Shown here piece by piece: positions 26,505 to 34,966 of a stretch of DNA of 36,948 nucleotides. The position numbers and the translations under genes are program-made. The notes below the pieces were generated by a model that saw only the letters and a list, made by a program, of their open reading frames with translations, was not told where the DNA came from and made no database searches. The DNA is from an uncultured Verrucomicrobiota bacterium (GTDB lineage: Bacteria; Verrucomicrobiota; Kiritimatiellia; SS1-B-03-39; UBA6053): assembly GCA_937127435.1 (NCBI GenBank), contig CAKZLZ010000014.1, positions 1 to 36,948 on the forward strand, read 5' to 3'. The stretch's first letter is position 1; every line of letters begins with the position of its first letter.

Positions 26505-27926
26505 TTACCCAAACAGAACTTTCGGGGGCTGGTTTTTGCAAGGGGTCAGGTCTTCAAAATTATAATTTTCCCGGTCTCCTTCATCCATTTTCTCGCGCAT
26601 GAGTTTCCGCAGGGGCGGTAGCAGTGCTTCGTCGGCAGAGAGATCTTTGCATTCGTTGGGATCGGATTTGAGGTCGAAGACTTGCTCTTCATTGGTTTTG
26701 GGAAACCAGATATATTTATACTGATCTTTGACCAGGAAGTAATTCAGGTGCGCGCCTCCGCACATGCCGTAGATGCAGTCGTGTCCGGAATCTTTGTTTC
26801 CTTTCAGGGCAGGGACCATGCTTTTTCCGTCGACAGGTCCGGGGATTTCGACTCCCGCCAACTCGGCGATGGTGGGGAGAATGTCTTCCCAGCTGTGGAG
26901 AGCTTCGGTTGTGCCTTTCTCAATATCCACATTGTATCCGCACACAAAGAGCGGTACGTGGCTGGAGGCTTCGTAGCCGAGGCTTTTACGGAAGAGATGA
27001 TGATCGCCGAGCATTTCCCCGTGGTCGGAAGTGAAAATGATGTACAGGGGCTCACTGGTGCGGTCATTGCCGTATTCCATCCAGCGCTCGATGACATGGG
27101 CCACACAATCATCGATATGGTTGATCAAGGCGTAGTAGCCGGCTTTGGCCCGTTTCATGATCTCCGGATCAAAAGGTCCGACAGCTGCATCGGGTGGTGT
27201 TCCGGGTTTTACTTCGTGATTCTGAACCCATTCACCGCAGACCGGTCCGGCCAAATCTTTCTTTTCGTAGCGGTCAAAATAGCTCTGCGGTGGAATAAAC
27301 GGGGGATGCGGATGGAAGAAGCTGAGATGCAAAAAGAAGGGAGATTCTTTGTCACGGTCTTCGGTCAGGAATTGAACCGCTTCGCGGGCCAGCCAATTGG
27401 TTTGGTGATAACGTTCTTCCAGGGGGTAGGGATGGACCAAACGACCGTTTCCACTGATGCCGTGGGAGGCGGGATGATCATCGATGCCCTGTTCTTTTAA
27501 CCAGCGCACATAATCATTGCGGTTCTGGGTTTCAGACCCGGGCCGCCAGTTGGAAGTTTCGCTGAGAATCATGTGATCATAACCGTAGCGTTTGCCCATC
27601 GGGTGCATGTGCAGTTTGCCCACCAATTGGGTTTGATATCCCGCATCTCCCAAAATTCCCGGTAACGTGAAATCCGGATCCCAGTCGAGTCCGTCCTGAT
27701 AACGCTTCAATCCGTGGCTGTTGGGATGGAGTCCGCTCAACAAGGTGCGCCGTGCCGGAATGCAAACCGGGCAGGTGCTGTATCCCCGTTCAAAATTCAC
27801 GCCTCTGGCGGCCAGCGAATCCAGAAAGGGGGTTTCAATTTCTTTGTTGCCATTGATGCCGATGGCAGCGTGGCGTTGTTGATCGGTGGTGATGAGCAGG
27901 ATGTGGGGGCGGGTGGGCTTTTTCAT
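26505..27926 (-). CDS. Type I formylglycine sulfatase
   Basis: A 473-residue arylsulfatase-family enzyme (alkaline phosphatase superfamily). The active-site signature C55-I-P-A-R59 (CxPxR) is of the cysteine type, which needs conversion to formylglycine by a maturase not encoded here. Metal ligands are in LLITTDQQ (D15, then Q where many have a second D) and TSDHGEMLGDHH. No signal peptide is visible at this start, so it may act inside the cell on imported sulfated sugars. It lies 95 nt downstream of the FAD-dependent oxidoreductase on the same strand, probably in one operon under the divergent AraC regulator. Its substrate (for example an algal or host glycan sulfate) cannot be set from sequence alone; resemblance to heparan/choline-type sulfatases is general. 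Confidence 0.93.
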   Translation of the reverse strand: MKKPTRPHILLITTDQQRHAAIGINGNKEIETPFLDSLAARGVNFERGYSTCPVCIPARRTLLSGLHPNSHGLKRYQDGLDWDPDFTLPGILGDAGYQTQLVGKLHMHPMGKRYGYDHMILSETSNWRPGSETQNRNDYVRWLKEQGIDDHPASHGISGNGRLVHPYPLEERYHQTNWLAREAVQFLTEDRDKESPFFLHLSFFHPHPPFIPPQSYFDRYEKKDLAGPVCGEWVQNHEVKPGTPPDAAVGPFDPEIMKRAKAGYYALINHIDDCVAHVIERWMEYGNDRTSEPLYIIFTSDHGEMLGDHHLFRKSLGYEASSHVPLFVCGYNVDIEKGTTEALHSWEDILPTIAELAGVEIPGPVDGKSMVPALKGNKDSGHDCIYGMCGGAHLNYFLVKDQYKYIWFPKTNEEQVFDLKSDPNECKDLSADEALLPPLRKLMREKMDEGDRENYNFEDLTPCKNQPPKVLFG

Positions 27927-28021
27927 AATTTAAAGGATCGTTATTTTTTTAACCACTGATGAAGATGATGTTCACGGATATTCGGAAACAAAACGCGCAT
28001 GGTATTTTTGGTTTTCGTTTA

Positions 28022-30733
28022 TCAGGATTTTAATAACATACGTTTCGCATGGGCCGCGAAAAGTCCCCGCAGATCCTTGGCATAATTTTCCAACACCCGG
28101 TTTGCACTGTCATTTTCAGGGTCGAGGTCATGCAGGCTGCTGGCCAAATGCAGTTCGATCAACGACTGATTCCGGAAACGGGTTTCAATGGAATTATCGG
28201 TCGCGGTTTTAAGGCGGTCTGCGGTCTTATGAATATGGTGACCGGTGATGCCGGGCTGGTTCAGCAGGGCTTCCAGAATGGGGGTCGCTGCTTTGTCATC
28301 CAGGGTTTCGAAAGCTTCCGCAAGGACCCGGTAATGGGAAAAGGCCGCATCGGCGGGGAGGGTTTCGGCTTTGGCTTTTAATACCGCCAGTGCTTCTGGA
28401 TTTTTGCAGCGGCCCAAGGCGATGATGCGGGCATCCAGGGAGCTCATGCTTTCGCCGAATTGTCCCATGCCTTTGTAGTTCCAACCATCATCCCAGGGGC
28501 TGCTCTCCACTTCGGATTTTAGATCATCAAATCCGCTGGCATCACCAAGAATTCCGAGGATAAAGGCAAAGTGCGCTTTGGCGGCTTCAGTGGTGGCGGC
28601 GTGGTAAGCGTCGCGGATTTTCTGCATGCGTGCTGTTTCCGGCAGGGTGAAAACCCGGTCGATGAAATTATTGTCCTCCAGTGATTTTTGCAGGCCCTCA
28701 TCAATTTCTTTTTCGGGGAGAGGAAAGCTGTCGGCGGCCCCTTTAATTTCCGGGTCCAGAATCCCTTTTTGCACCAACTGTTCCTGAATCTCCAGAATGT
28801 CCATATCGCGGATGCTCTGCTCTCCGGCCATGGCGGCAATCATGCCTGCGGCATAGCCTTGGTTTTGCACATCGGCCTGCATGCGGATCACCGGCATGGC
28901 ATCGCGGTGGGAGCTGATGCCGAGTCCGGTCACCAGAATGCCTTCCAATCCCTTGGGCAATAAAGCCCGCAGGGGAATGAAGGCATGTTGTTCATCATGA
29001 TCCGGCGGCACGATCATAAACAGGGGATGCACCGTATAGCCATGGGTGTCGAAATTGCTTTGGGCTTTAATCACGGAGTCGGGGAAGATCCGGGTGAGAC
29101 GAATATCCATGGGGGTGATTTCGTAATCGCCGACGATCCGCCGACGTTCCCGACTGTCCACCAGTTGTCCGGCATCAAAGGCCTGTTTGAATTTTTCGCG
29201 GGAGGTGACGTGGGCACTGCCCAAGTCCTCGGCATTGCTGTCATCGACAAAATCATAATCGGTATTGGTGTAGTTGGCCCCGAGATTCCGGCCCGGCAGG
29301 CCTGTGCCTTGAACGGCCAGCCGTCCTTCGCCGATAGATATGGTCTCGGCTCCGGCGGAAAAGGCCACTTCGGCTGCGCCACTGGCATCCACCACGCATT
29401 TGGCCCGCACGGTGATTTCCCCGTAAGGGGTGCAAAGAACAGCTCCTACGACGCGGTTGCCTTCGGTCAACGCCCGACTGAGCATGGTTTTGTACCAGAT
29501 TTTTCCGCCGGCCTTGGTGATTTCTTCGTGGTACCATTGCATCTTGGCTTCCACATCCCAGCTGTCTTCCCTGAAGGTTTTAGTGGTCTTTTCCCGCGCA
29601 CCTTTGTCCACTTCCGCGGTAAAGCCTACCCGGTTTCCGAACCAGTATCTTCCAATCAGTCCGAGGGTACCGACGCCCCCCAGTCCTGAAAGGTATTCCG
29701 CGACCAGGGTCGTTTTACCCGAGCGGGCGCCGGCAATGGCCGCCGGCGCGCCCCCGGTGCCTCCCCCGACGACGAGCACATCCACGGAGATCTCGGAGAC
29801 CGGAGGTCGGAGGTCGGAGGTCGGAAGGTGCTCGGAGGGGGTAAAGATGAGGCCTGCGACGTGTTCACCGAAAGTGATGGCATGGTCGTGACGAAGGATG
29901 TTTTCGCGGGTGGCGGCATCCACATTTACAATCGCGCCGGTGGCCCAGAGTTTTCCGTTGAGAGCCGAACAGGCTTCAGCAGGAATGTCTTCCAGATCGC
30001 CTTTTGCCTGTGGGCCGGTGAGATGTTCTCCGGTGAGAGCAAAAATCCCGTCGGCGGATAAATCCTGTCCGGGACGGTACGCTTGCATGCGGGTATTCTG
30101 TTCAAGTTCCATCCATGCTTCCCAGGACGCATCTTTCAAAGTCGCTTCAGTATTGTAACACCACAGGGGGGCCACCCGGGTGCTGTCGCCGTCCGTGAAT
30201 TCCAATTCGCCTTCTTTTTCCCATTCGACGCCATTGAGTGCTTCGCCTCCGATGACCCGGCGGGTGACCTGAATTTTTGCATCCGGCGCGGTGAACGGGA
30301 TTCCTGCCAAGCGGAAAAGATCTCCGTGGAGAGAGCCGTCGATCAGGGTTTCAAAGCCCAGATCAAAATCTCCGGAGCGGTTGTGAACCCTGAGTCCGGT
30401 GATTTCGCCCTGTTCATTCTGCAGAAATTTTGCGGGGGCCGACCCCAGCATGACCGGAATATCCGCTTCGGCCAGTAGTTTGTCCAATTCGTGCTTGATG
30501 TGCATGGGGCGGAGAGGGCGTCCTTCCGCATGGGCATCGCCATAGAGCCGCTTCGCCAACGGATGGGATAAATCCAAATCCTTTGGAAGGGTAAGGCGTA
30601 GACTGTCACAAAGATCTTCCCCTAAAAAGTTTCGGTGGCTGAAGAGTACCACTTCTTTGCCTTCGGCTTTACAGGCAAGGGCGGCGGCGATGGAGGCGAT
30701 AGAACCGGAATAGATTAAAATTTGGGTATTCAT
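28022..30733 (-). CDS. Large FAD-dependent oxidoreductase with a degenerate first Rossmann half
   Basis: A 903-residue protein. Residues 1-300 resemble an FAD_oxidored-type half, but its dinucleotide loop reads IYSGSIASIAAAL without GxGxxG. After a short linker a full FAD-binding domain begins at about 314 (VDVLVVGGGTGGAPAAIAG) and runs to about 680. The C-terminal 200 residues are helical and HEAT-like. ATG 30733 (MNTQILIYSGS) is chosen over an in-frame ATG at 30787, which would add 18 residues unlike the family start and lies inside the promoter. Such FAD proteins are frequent in polysaccharide-utilisation regions of PVC bacteria; the reaction is unknown to me. It is divergent from araC and upstream of the sulfatase. 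A heptanucleotide repeat lies in the linker. Confidence 0.85.
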   Translation of the reverse strand: MNTQILIYSGSIASIAAALACKAEGKEVVLFSHRNFLGEDLCDSLRLTLPKDLDLSHPLAKRLYGDAHAEGRPLRPMHIKHELDKLLAEADIPVMLGSAPAKFLQNEQGEITGLRVHNRSGDFDLGFETLIDGSLHGDLFRLAGIPFTAPDAKIQVTRRVIGGEALNGVEWEKEGELEFTDGDSTRVAPLWCYNTEATLKDASWEAWMELEQNTRMQAYRPGQDLSADGIFALTGEHLTGPQAKGDLEDIPAEACSALNGKLWATGAIVNVDAATRENILRHDHAITFGEHVAGLIFTPSEHLPTSDLRPPVSEISVDVLVVGGGTGGAPAAIAGARSGKTTLVAEYLSGLGGVGTLGLIGRYWFGNRVGFTAEVDKGAREKTTKTFREDSWDVEAKMQWYHEEITKAGGKIWYKTMLSRALTEGNRVVGAVLCTPYGEITVRAKCVVDASGAAEVAFSAGAETISIGEGRLAVQGTGLPGRNLGANYTNTDYDFVDDSNAEDLGSAHVTSREKFKQAFDAGQLVDSRERRRIVGDYEITPMDIRLTRIFPDSVIKAQSNFDTHGYTVHPLFMIVPPDHDEQHAFIPLRALLPKGLEGILVTGLGISSHRDAMPVIRMQADVQNQGYAAGMIAAMAGEQSIRDMDILEIQEQLVQKGILDPEIKGAADSFPLPEKEIDEGLQKSLEDNNFIDRVFTLPETARMQKIRDAYHAATTEAAKAHFAFILGILGDASGFDDLKSEVESSPWDDGWNYKGMGQFGESMSSLDARIIALGRCKNPEALAVLKAKAETLPADAAFSHYRVLAEAFETLDDKAATPILEALLNQPGITGHHIHKTADRLKTATDNSIETRFRNQSLIELHLASSLHDLDPENDSANRVLENYAKDLRGLFAAHAKRMLLKS
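29802..29822. repeat. Heptanucleotide tandem repeat inside the FAD oxidoreductase gene
   Basis: Three exact copies of GGAGGTC (plus-strand sense), followed by a degenerate GGAAGGT, lie in the codons of the interdomain linker (TSDLRPPVSE, residues about 304-311). A change of one copy shifts the frame just before the intact FAD domain. Confidence 0.8.
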
Positions 30734-30780
30734 ATGGGGACAGTGTTGACGAAATCTACAGGGAATGGAAAGAAAATTGA

Positions 30781-30811
30781 ATTGCATAAAATAACAATAA
30801 AGATGTAAAAT
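30781..30811. promoter_or_regulatory. Overlapping face-to-face promoters, araC and FAD oxidoreductase
   Basis: Plus strand: TTGCAT (30782-30787), 18 nt, TAAAAT (30806-30811), ending 6 nt before the araC ATG. Minus strand: TTTACA (30804-30809), 17 nt, TGCAAT (30781-30786). Each -10 overlaps the other's -35, so the two polymerases would exclude each other. Confidence 0.4.
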
Positions 30812-30817
30812 ACCTCC

Positions 30818-31690
30818 ATGATGAAAAAGGGGACTTTACCAAATTTGGATTTAGGCGAATGCAGGGCCCAGTTGATTTGGGCGAATGAGCGGGATCTGGA
30901 GCCGCGGAATTTACATCTGTATTCCTCCTTTGAGGATGTGTCGGTTTGTTGGTTTATCGAAAGCGGGTCCGTCACCGTTACCGACCCCGAAGGAGAGGTG
31001 AAGGCGGGTGCCGGAGAGTGGGTATTTCCCGGACGCAGTCGGGCAGAACAGCATTTTTCACCGCGGGCCCGGATTTTATCTTTTCGGTTTATGCTGACTT
31101 ATCCCGGTGGAGATCCGCTGTTTGCCCGTGTGAAGACCCGGGTGATGAAATCAGGAAAAGATCCTGAATTGGAGCGGGCGGGCCGGGAATTGATCCGGCA
31201 ATTGCAACCCTGGTCTGAAAGTGGTGAGATCATGGTGGGACGTCAACAAATTCCTCTGGATGGAAATTTCAGAATTGAAGCTGCGTTTTACCAGTGGCTC
31301 GCAGTTTACACTTTGTGTCAGCACCGGCTCGGGGAGGAGGTGTTGATACGCCGTCAAGGGGATGCGCGGGTACAGCAGGCCCTGATTCGTTTGGAACGGT
31401 TTCCGTTTCAGGAAGGGTTCTCTGAAGCGGAGCTTGCCCGGGAATGCGGATTAAGTGTGAACCAACTCAATCGCTTGTTTAAAAGGGAGAACGGTTTATC
31501 CCCTTTTCAGTATTACGACCGCTTGCGCCTGGAGCGGGCAAAGCAAGCGTTGTCCGAAACCCGGGTGCAAGTCAAAGAGATTGCCTACGAATTGGGTTTT
31601 AGTTCTTCTCCGCATTTTACCAACTGGTTTAAACAGCGTGAGGGCATGGGGCCCCGTGCCTACCGGAATCAGGCCGTGGGCAGTGTATAG
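30818..31690 (+). CDS. AraC-family transcriptional regulator
   Basis: A 290-residue regulator. Residues about 20-110 form a cupin-like sensing domain (WFIESGSVTVTDPEGEVKAG and following). Residues about 185-285 hold the two helix-turn-helix motifs: FSEAELARECGLSVNQLNRL, then VKEIAYELGFSSSPHFTNWF ending in the usual GMGPRAYR. It probably binds a sugar and activates the divergent FAD oxidoreductase/sulfatase operon. ATG 30818 has no Shine-Dalgarno and sits 6 nt after a TAAAAT hexamer; the ATG at 30821 is an alternative. A strong terminator follows the stop. Confidence 0.93.
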   Translation: MMKKGTLPNLDLGECRAQLIWANERDLEPRNLHLYSSFEDVSVCWFIESGSVTVTDPEGEVKAGAGEWVFPGRSRAEQHFSPRARILSFRFMLTYPGGDPLFARVKTRVMKSGKDPELERAGRELIRQLQPWSESGEIMVGRQQIPLDGNFRIEAAFYQWLAVYTLCQHRLGEEVLIRRQGDARVQQALIRLERFPFQEGFSEAELARECGLSVNQLNRLFKRENGLSPFQYYDRLRLERAKQALSETRVQVKEIAYELGFSSSPHFTNWFKQREGMGPRAYRNQAVGSV

Positions 31691-31692
31691 GC

Positions 31693-31730
31693 AAAAAAAG
31701 AGAGCGGATCTGAAATCTGCTCTCTTTTTT
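31693..31730. terminator. Bidirectional rho-independent terminator
   Basis: An A-tract (31693-31699) leads into the stem GAGAGCGGAT / ATCTGCTCTC (one G-T wobble, 5-nt loop CTGAA) and then a T-tract (31725-31730). It lies between the convergent araC (+) and ppiD-like (-) genes and can serve both. Confidence 0.9.
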
Positions 31731-31768
31731 CTTTGCGCGCTCAGTGCGCGAGTGTGAGGCCTTACCGT

Positions 31769-33469
31769 TTAAGCCGCTTCTTCAGCGTCAACGGCTTCCG
31801 CTTCTTCTTCCACGACTTCGCTTTCCGCATCGGCCTTGATAATCAAGGGTTCAATTTGGGTTTTGCGGAAGCTTTCGTACACTTCGGGGAAATGAAGTTG
31901 GGTGCTGAGCATCTGACGTACTTGCGGCGCCAATTCAGCTGCGGCTTCGGGATTCGGTGTCCGTCCGGCAACATAGCCGATGAATGAGACGCCAAAACGG
32001 GAATCAATGGGACCTACAACGTCACCGGCTTTTGCGGAAGTGACTTCTGAAACCAATTCCGTAGGCATGGTCGGTTGTTGTGGATTCATGGTTTGCATAT
32101 CGAAGGGGGGAGGGTTGACCGCAGTCAGTCCGGCCTTTTTCAGTTCCTCTTCGAAATTCGCGCCGGCGGCAACCGCTTCGCGAATGCCGGCCACCAACTC
32201 TTCACCTTTGGCGTTTACCGCTTCCCGGGTGTAGTAGGCCCGGGCTACGCTTTTGACCCGGTCAGCCACTTCATCAAGTTGCGGGGCACGGGGGGGAATG
32301 ATTTCCACCAGTTCCATGACCACAAATTGATTGCCGGCTTCCACCGGTCCGCCCCGTTTACCCAAGTCGGTCATATCGAGCTTGAAGACGGCTTGTTTAA
32401 ATGCGGAGGCATTCGGTAACGCTTCGATCGGATCACTTATGGCGAACGCTTCGGTTGTTTGAACTTCTTTGTCCGCTTCTGCGGCGATGGTTTCCAGGCT
32501 TTTCCCTGATCTTCCACCGCGGGGAATCATGTAAACGGCATAGCTCATTGCGGTATCTTCCGCCAATTTCCGGGCCCGTTCCAGTTTAAGAGTTTCGGTG
32601 ATTTCCGCTTTGACTTCGTCGTAGGGAATGGGTTCCTGCACCGTGGTTTCTTCCCCGCCTTCTTCTTTGGCGGGTTGGGTGACGGAACGCACATACACTT
32701 CCGGGCGCTCCATATAATAATCCAGCGCATCGCTGTTGCTCACTTCAGGTACTTTGTCGGTAAAGTCTACCACATCCACCGCCAGGAATCGCACGATGCG
32801 TTTTTCCGGAAGTTGGAAGCGGTCGATGTTTTCTGCAAAGAAGGTATTCAGTTGTTCGTCGGAAACTTCAACTTCCTCTTCGAGAATGTCCTGGGTGAGG
32901 GCTGCGTACTGCACGGTGTAGGAATCGGTGCGAACGCCGGCCCAGCGGTCCACATCGAATCCGGGAACCAGCACGTAGGAGCTGAGCATACGGGCGAGAT
33001 TGCGCAGGGTCAGCTCTTCCTGGGTGAAGCGGATGTAATCCCCTTCGGTCAGCGGTCCGCCCCGCAGGCTTTCACGGAATTGTTGGACAAATTCCTGATT
33101 TACGGTGCCGTCTTCGCCGGCAAAACCGAGAAAGAACTGTTGGCGGGCGAGGTCTTCCGGTGCACCCAATCCGATTTTTTCGGCGTAGGCCACTTGTGCC
33201 AGATGGTTCAGCGCCATATCATTGAGCATTTCTTCCGGCAGGCGTTGGCGGGCCTGAGTTTCCAGCATTCTGCGGGTGATGTCCATGCGTAGAAAACTGA
33301 CATCTTCTCCGTCAACTGTGGCCACGGTGCGCTTTAAACGCTCAATGGCGGGGTTTTTGCTGGTATTGCTTGCAAGGCCCCAGAGCACGAAGGAGCAGAT
33401 AAGAATACCGAGAAAAATCAACCACAGTAAGCGGGATTGAATCAGTTTGTGAAAGCGCATGATCATCAT
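31769..33469 (-). CDS. PpiD/SurA-like membrane-anchored periplasmic chaperone
   Basis: A 566-residue protein with one N-terminal transmembrane segment (LLWLIFLGILICSFVLWGLA), then a SurA_N-type domain typified by ATVDGEDVSFLRMDITRRML. The middle and C-terminal parts resemble PpiD-like chaperones (FVVMELVEIIPPRAPQLDEV, SAKAGDVVGPIDSRFG), and the tail is strongly acidic (SEVVEEEAEAVDAEEAA). I cannot find a clear parvulin rotamase core, so it may be a chaperone only. It would assist folding of exported proteins at the inner membrane. The frame is open to 33559, but AAGGTGG just upstream favours ATG 33469 (MMIMRFHK). It is divergent from hom and ends at the shared terminator. Confidence 0.8.
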   Translation of the reverse strand: MMIMRFHKLIQSRLLWLIFLGILICSFVLWGLASNTSKNPAIERLKRTVATVDGEDVSFLRMDITRRMLETQARQRLPEEMLNDMALNHLAQVAYAEKIGLGAPEDLARQQFFLGFAGEDGTVNQEFVQQFRESLRGGPLTEGDYIRFTQEELTLRNLARMLSSYVLVPGFDVDRWAGVRTDSYTVQYAALTQDILEEEVEVSDEQLNTFFAENIDRFQLPEKRIVRFLAVDVVDFTDKVPEVSNSDALDYYMERPEVYVRSVTQPAKEEGGEETTVQEPIPYDEVKAEITETLKLERARKLAEDTAMSYAVYMIPRGGRSGKSLETIAAEADKEVQTTEAFAISDPIEALPNASAFKQAVFKLDMTDLGKRGGPVEAGNQFVVMELVEIIPPRAPQLDEVADRVKSVARAYYTREAVNAKGEELVAGIREAVAAGANFEEELKKAGLTAVNPPPFDMQTMNPQQPTMPTELVSEVTSAKAGDVVGPIDSRFGVSFIGYVAGRTPNPEAAAELAPQVRQMLSTQLHFPEVYESFRKTQIEPLIIKADAESEVVEEEAEAVDAEEAA

Positions 33470-33632
33470 AATAGAACCACCTTGACTAAAAAATACGTCG
33501 AAAATCGGGCGCGTAACAAAGCATGATCCGTGTGCATGGTCAATACGATTCTGTACCAACTCCTTACCCTTTTTACTTGTCTTTTGAGCGGTTCCGGTGT
33601 TAGTTTCCGCCTCTTTATCACAATCAAAACCT

Positions 33633-33638
33633 TATAAT
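33633..33638 (+). promoter_or_regulatory. -10 hexamer TATAAT of the hom operon
   Basis: A perfect TATAAT ends 8 nt before the hom ATG (33647). No convincing -35 is found at 16-18 nt. If used, transcription would start at or next to the start codon, making hom leaderless; no Shine-Dalgarno is present. Confidence 0.4.
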
Positions 33639-33646
33639 AACTTCAC

Positions 33647-34954
33647 ATGAAAACGGTTAATGTTGGCATTCTTGGTCTCGGCACAGTCGGCGCAGGCACG
33701 GCGGAAACGCTTTTAAAGCAGGGTCCCCTGATGGAAGCGCGGACGGGCATTCCGTTGGTGCTGAAGAAAGCAGCGGATTTGGACCTGGGCCGGGACTTCG
33801 GATTTGAGATTCCCAAAGAGATTCTCACCACCGATGCACAGGAGGTGATAAACGATCCGGACATTCAAATCGTGGTGGAGTTAATCGGGGGAACCGGGAT
33901 CGCCAAAAAACTGGTGTTGGATGCGTTGGCAGCCAAAAAATCCGTGGTGACCGCAAACAAAGCGTTGTTGGCTGAGCACGGGACGGAATTAATGGCCGCG
34001 GCCGAAGCCAATGGCGTGGATTTGTTTTTTGAAGCCGCCGTGGCGGGTGGCATTCCCATTATTAAAGCTTTGCGCGAAGGGCTGGTGGCCAACCCGATCA
34101 CCCGCATTTGCGGCATTATGAACGGGACCTGTAATTACATTTTAACCCGCATGGAACGGGAGGGCATCGATTTTGAGGTGGTGCTCAAAGAAGCCCAGGA
34201 ATTGGGATATGCGGAAGCGGAACCGAGCCTGGATGTGGATGGCTGGGATACTGCACATAAAGCGGTGATTCTTTCACAAATTGCATTTGGTGTTCCTTTG
34301 AACTTGGAAGATGTCCCTGTGGACGGCATCCGCGGGATTGATCCGGAAGATGTGAAAAATGCCAAAGAACTGGGCTACCGCATCAAATTGCTGGCCATGC
34401 TCGACCAAAGCGAAAAAGGCTATTCCGTGGGGGTGCAGCCGGTATTGATTCCCATGGATCACATGTTGAGCAATGTTCATATGAGCTTTAATGCGGTGTT
34501 GGTGGATGGCGAAGTGGTGGATGAAACCCTTTATTATGGACGTGGCGCCGGACGTTTGCCTACCGCTTCTGCGGTGGTGGCGGATATTGTAGACGCGGCC
34601 CGGGATCTTTCCGGAGATGCACACGCCCGCATTCCTCTCAGTTGGAATGCCAACCCCGCACCCGCCTGGATTCCGCCGGAAGAACGGTTGGAGCGCTCAT
34701 ATTTACGACTCTTTTTGAAGAATGCCCCCGGGTCTTTGGCGAAAGTGGCTGAGAAGTTGGGAAGTTACGGCATCAGTATCACCTCCCTGGTTCAGCATGA
34801 AAATGATGAAGAAGGCGGTTTTGTACCGGTGGTCATCGTGACCCACGTCGCCACGGTAGGCGCCATTCAGTCTGCCCTGGCCGATTTGGCGGAAATGCCC
34901 CATCTGGTAGAGCCGCGGATGGTTCGTTACCGGTTGGAGGAATTAAACAGTTAG
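33647..34954 (+). CDS. hom: Homoserine dehydrogenase with ACT domain
   Basis: A 435-residue enzyme reducing aspartate semialdehyde to homoserine with NAD(P)H, a shared step for threonine and methionine. The nucleotide-binding motif is G10-L-G-T-V-G15 near the N-terminus. The catalytic domain carries TANKALLAEHG, EAAVAGGIPIIKALREGL and the hallmark GIMNGTCNYILTRM, then AEAEPSLDVDGWDTAHK. Residues about 355-430 form an ACT domain (LFLKNAPGSLAKVAEKLGSY), the usual site of threonine feedback. The ATG at 33647 lacks a Shine-Dalgarno. It is first in an operon with an ApgM-like gene (12 nt downstream) and lysC. Confidence 0.96.
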   Translation: MKTVNVGILGLGTVGAGTAETLLKQGPLMEARTGIPLVLKKAADLDLGRDFGFEIPKEILTTDAQEVINDPDIQIVVELIGGTGIAKKLVLDALAAKKSVVTANKALLAEHGTELMAAAEANGVDLFFEAAVAGGIPIIKALREGLVANPITRICGIMNGTCNYILTRMEREGIDFEVVLKEAQELGYAEAEPSLDVDGWDTAHKAVILSQIAFGVPLNLEDVPVDGIRGIDPEDVKNAKELGYRIKLLAMLDQSEKGYSVGVQPVLIPMDHMLSNVHMSFNAVLVDGEVVDETLYYGRGAGRLPTASAVVADIVDAARDLSGDAHARIPLSWNANPAPAWIPPEERLERSYLRLFLKNAPGSLAKVAEKLGSYGISITSLVQHENDEEGGFVPVVIVTHVATVGAIQSALADLAEMPHLVEPRMVRYRLEELNS

Positions 34955-34966
34955 GCGCTGTAGCCC

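Noticed and set aside
26682..27500. 272-codon plus-strand frame
   Set aside because: It is the antisense shadow of the sulfatase gene, whose motifs are clear on the minus strand; it has no family motifs of its own.
28985..29689. 234-codon plus-strand frame
   Set aside because: Antisense of the FAD oxidoreductase gene; no ribosome binding site and no recognisable motif.
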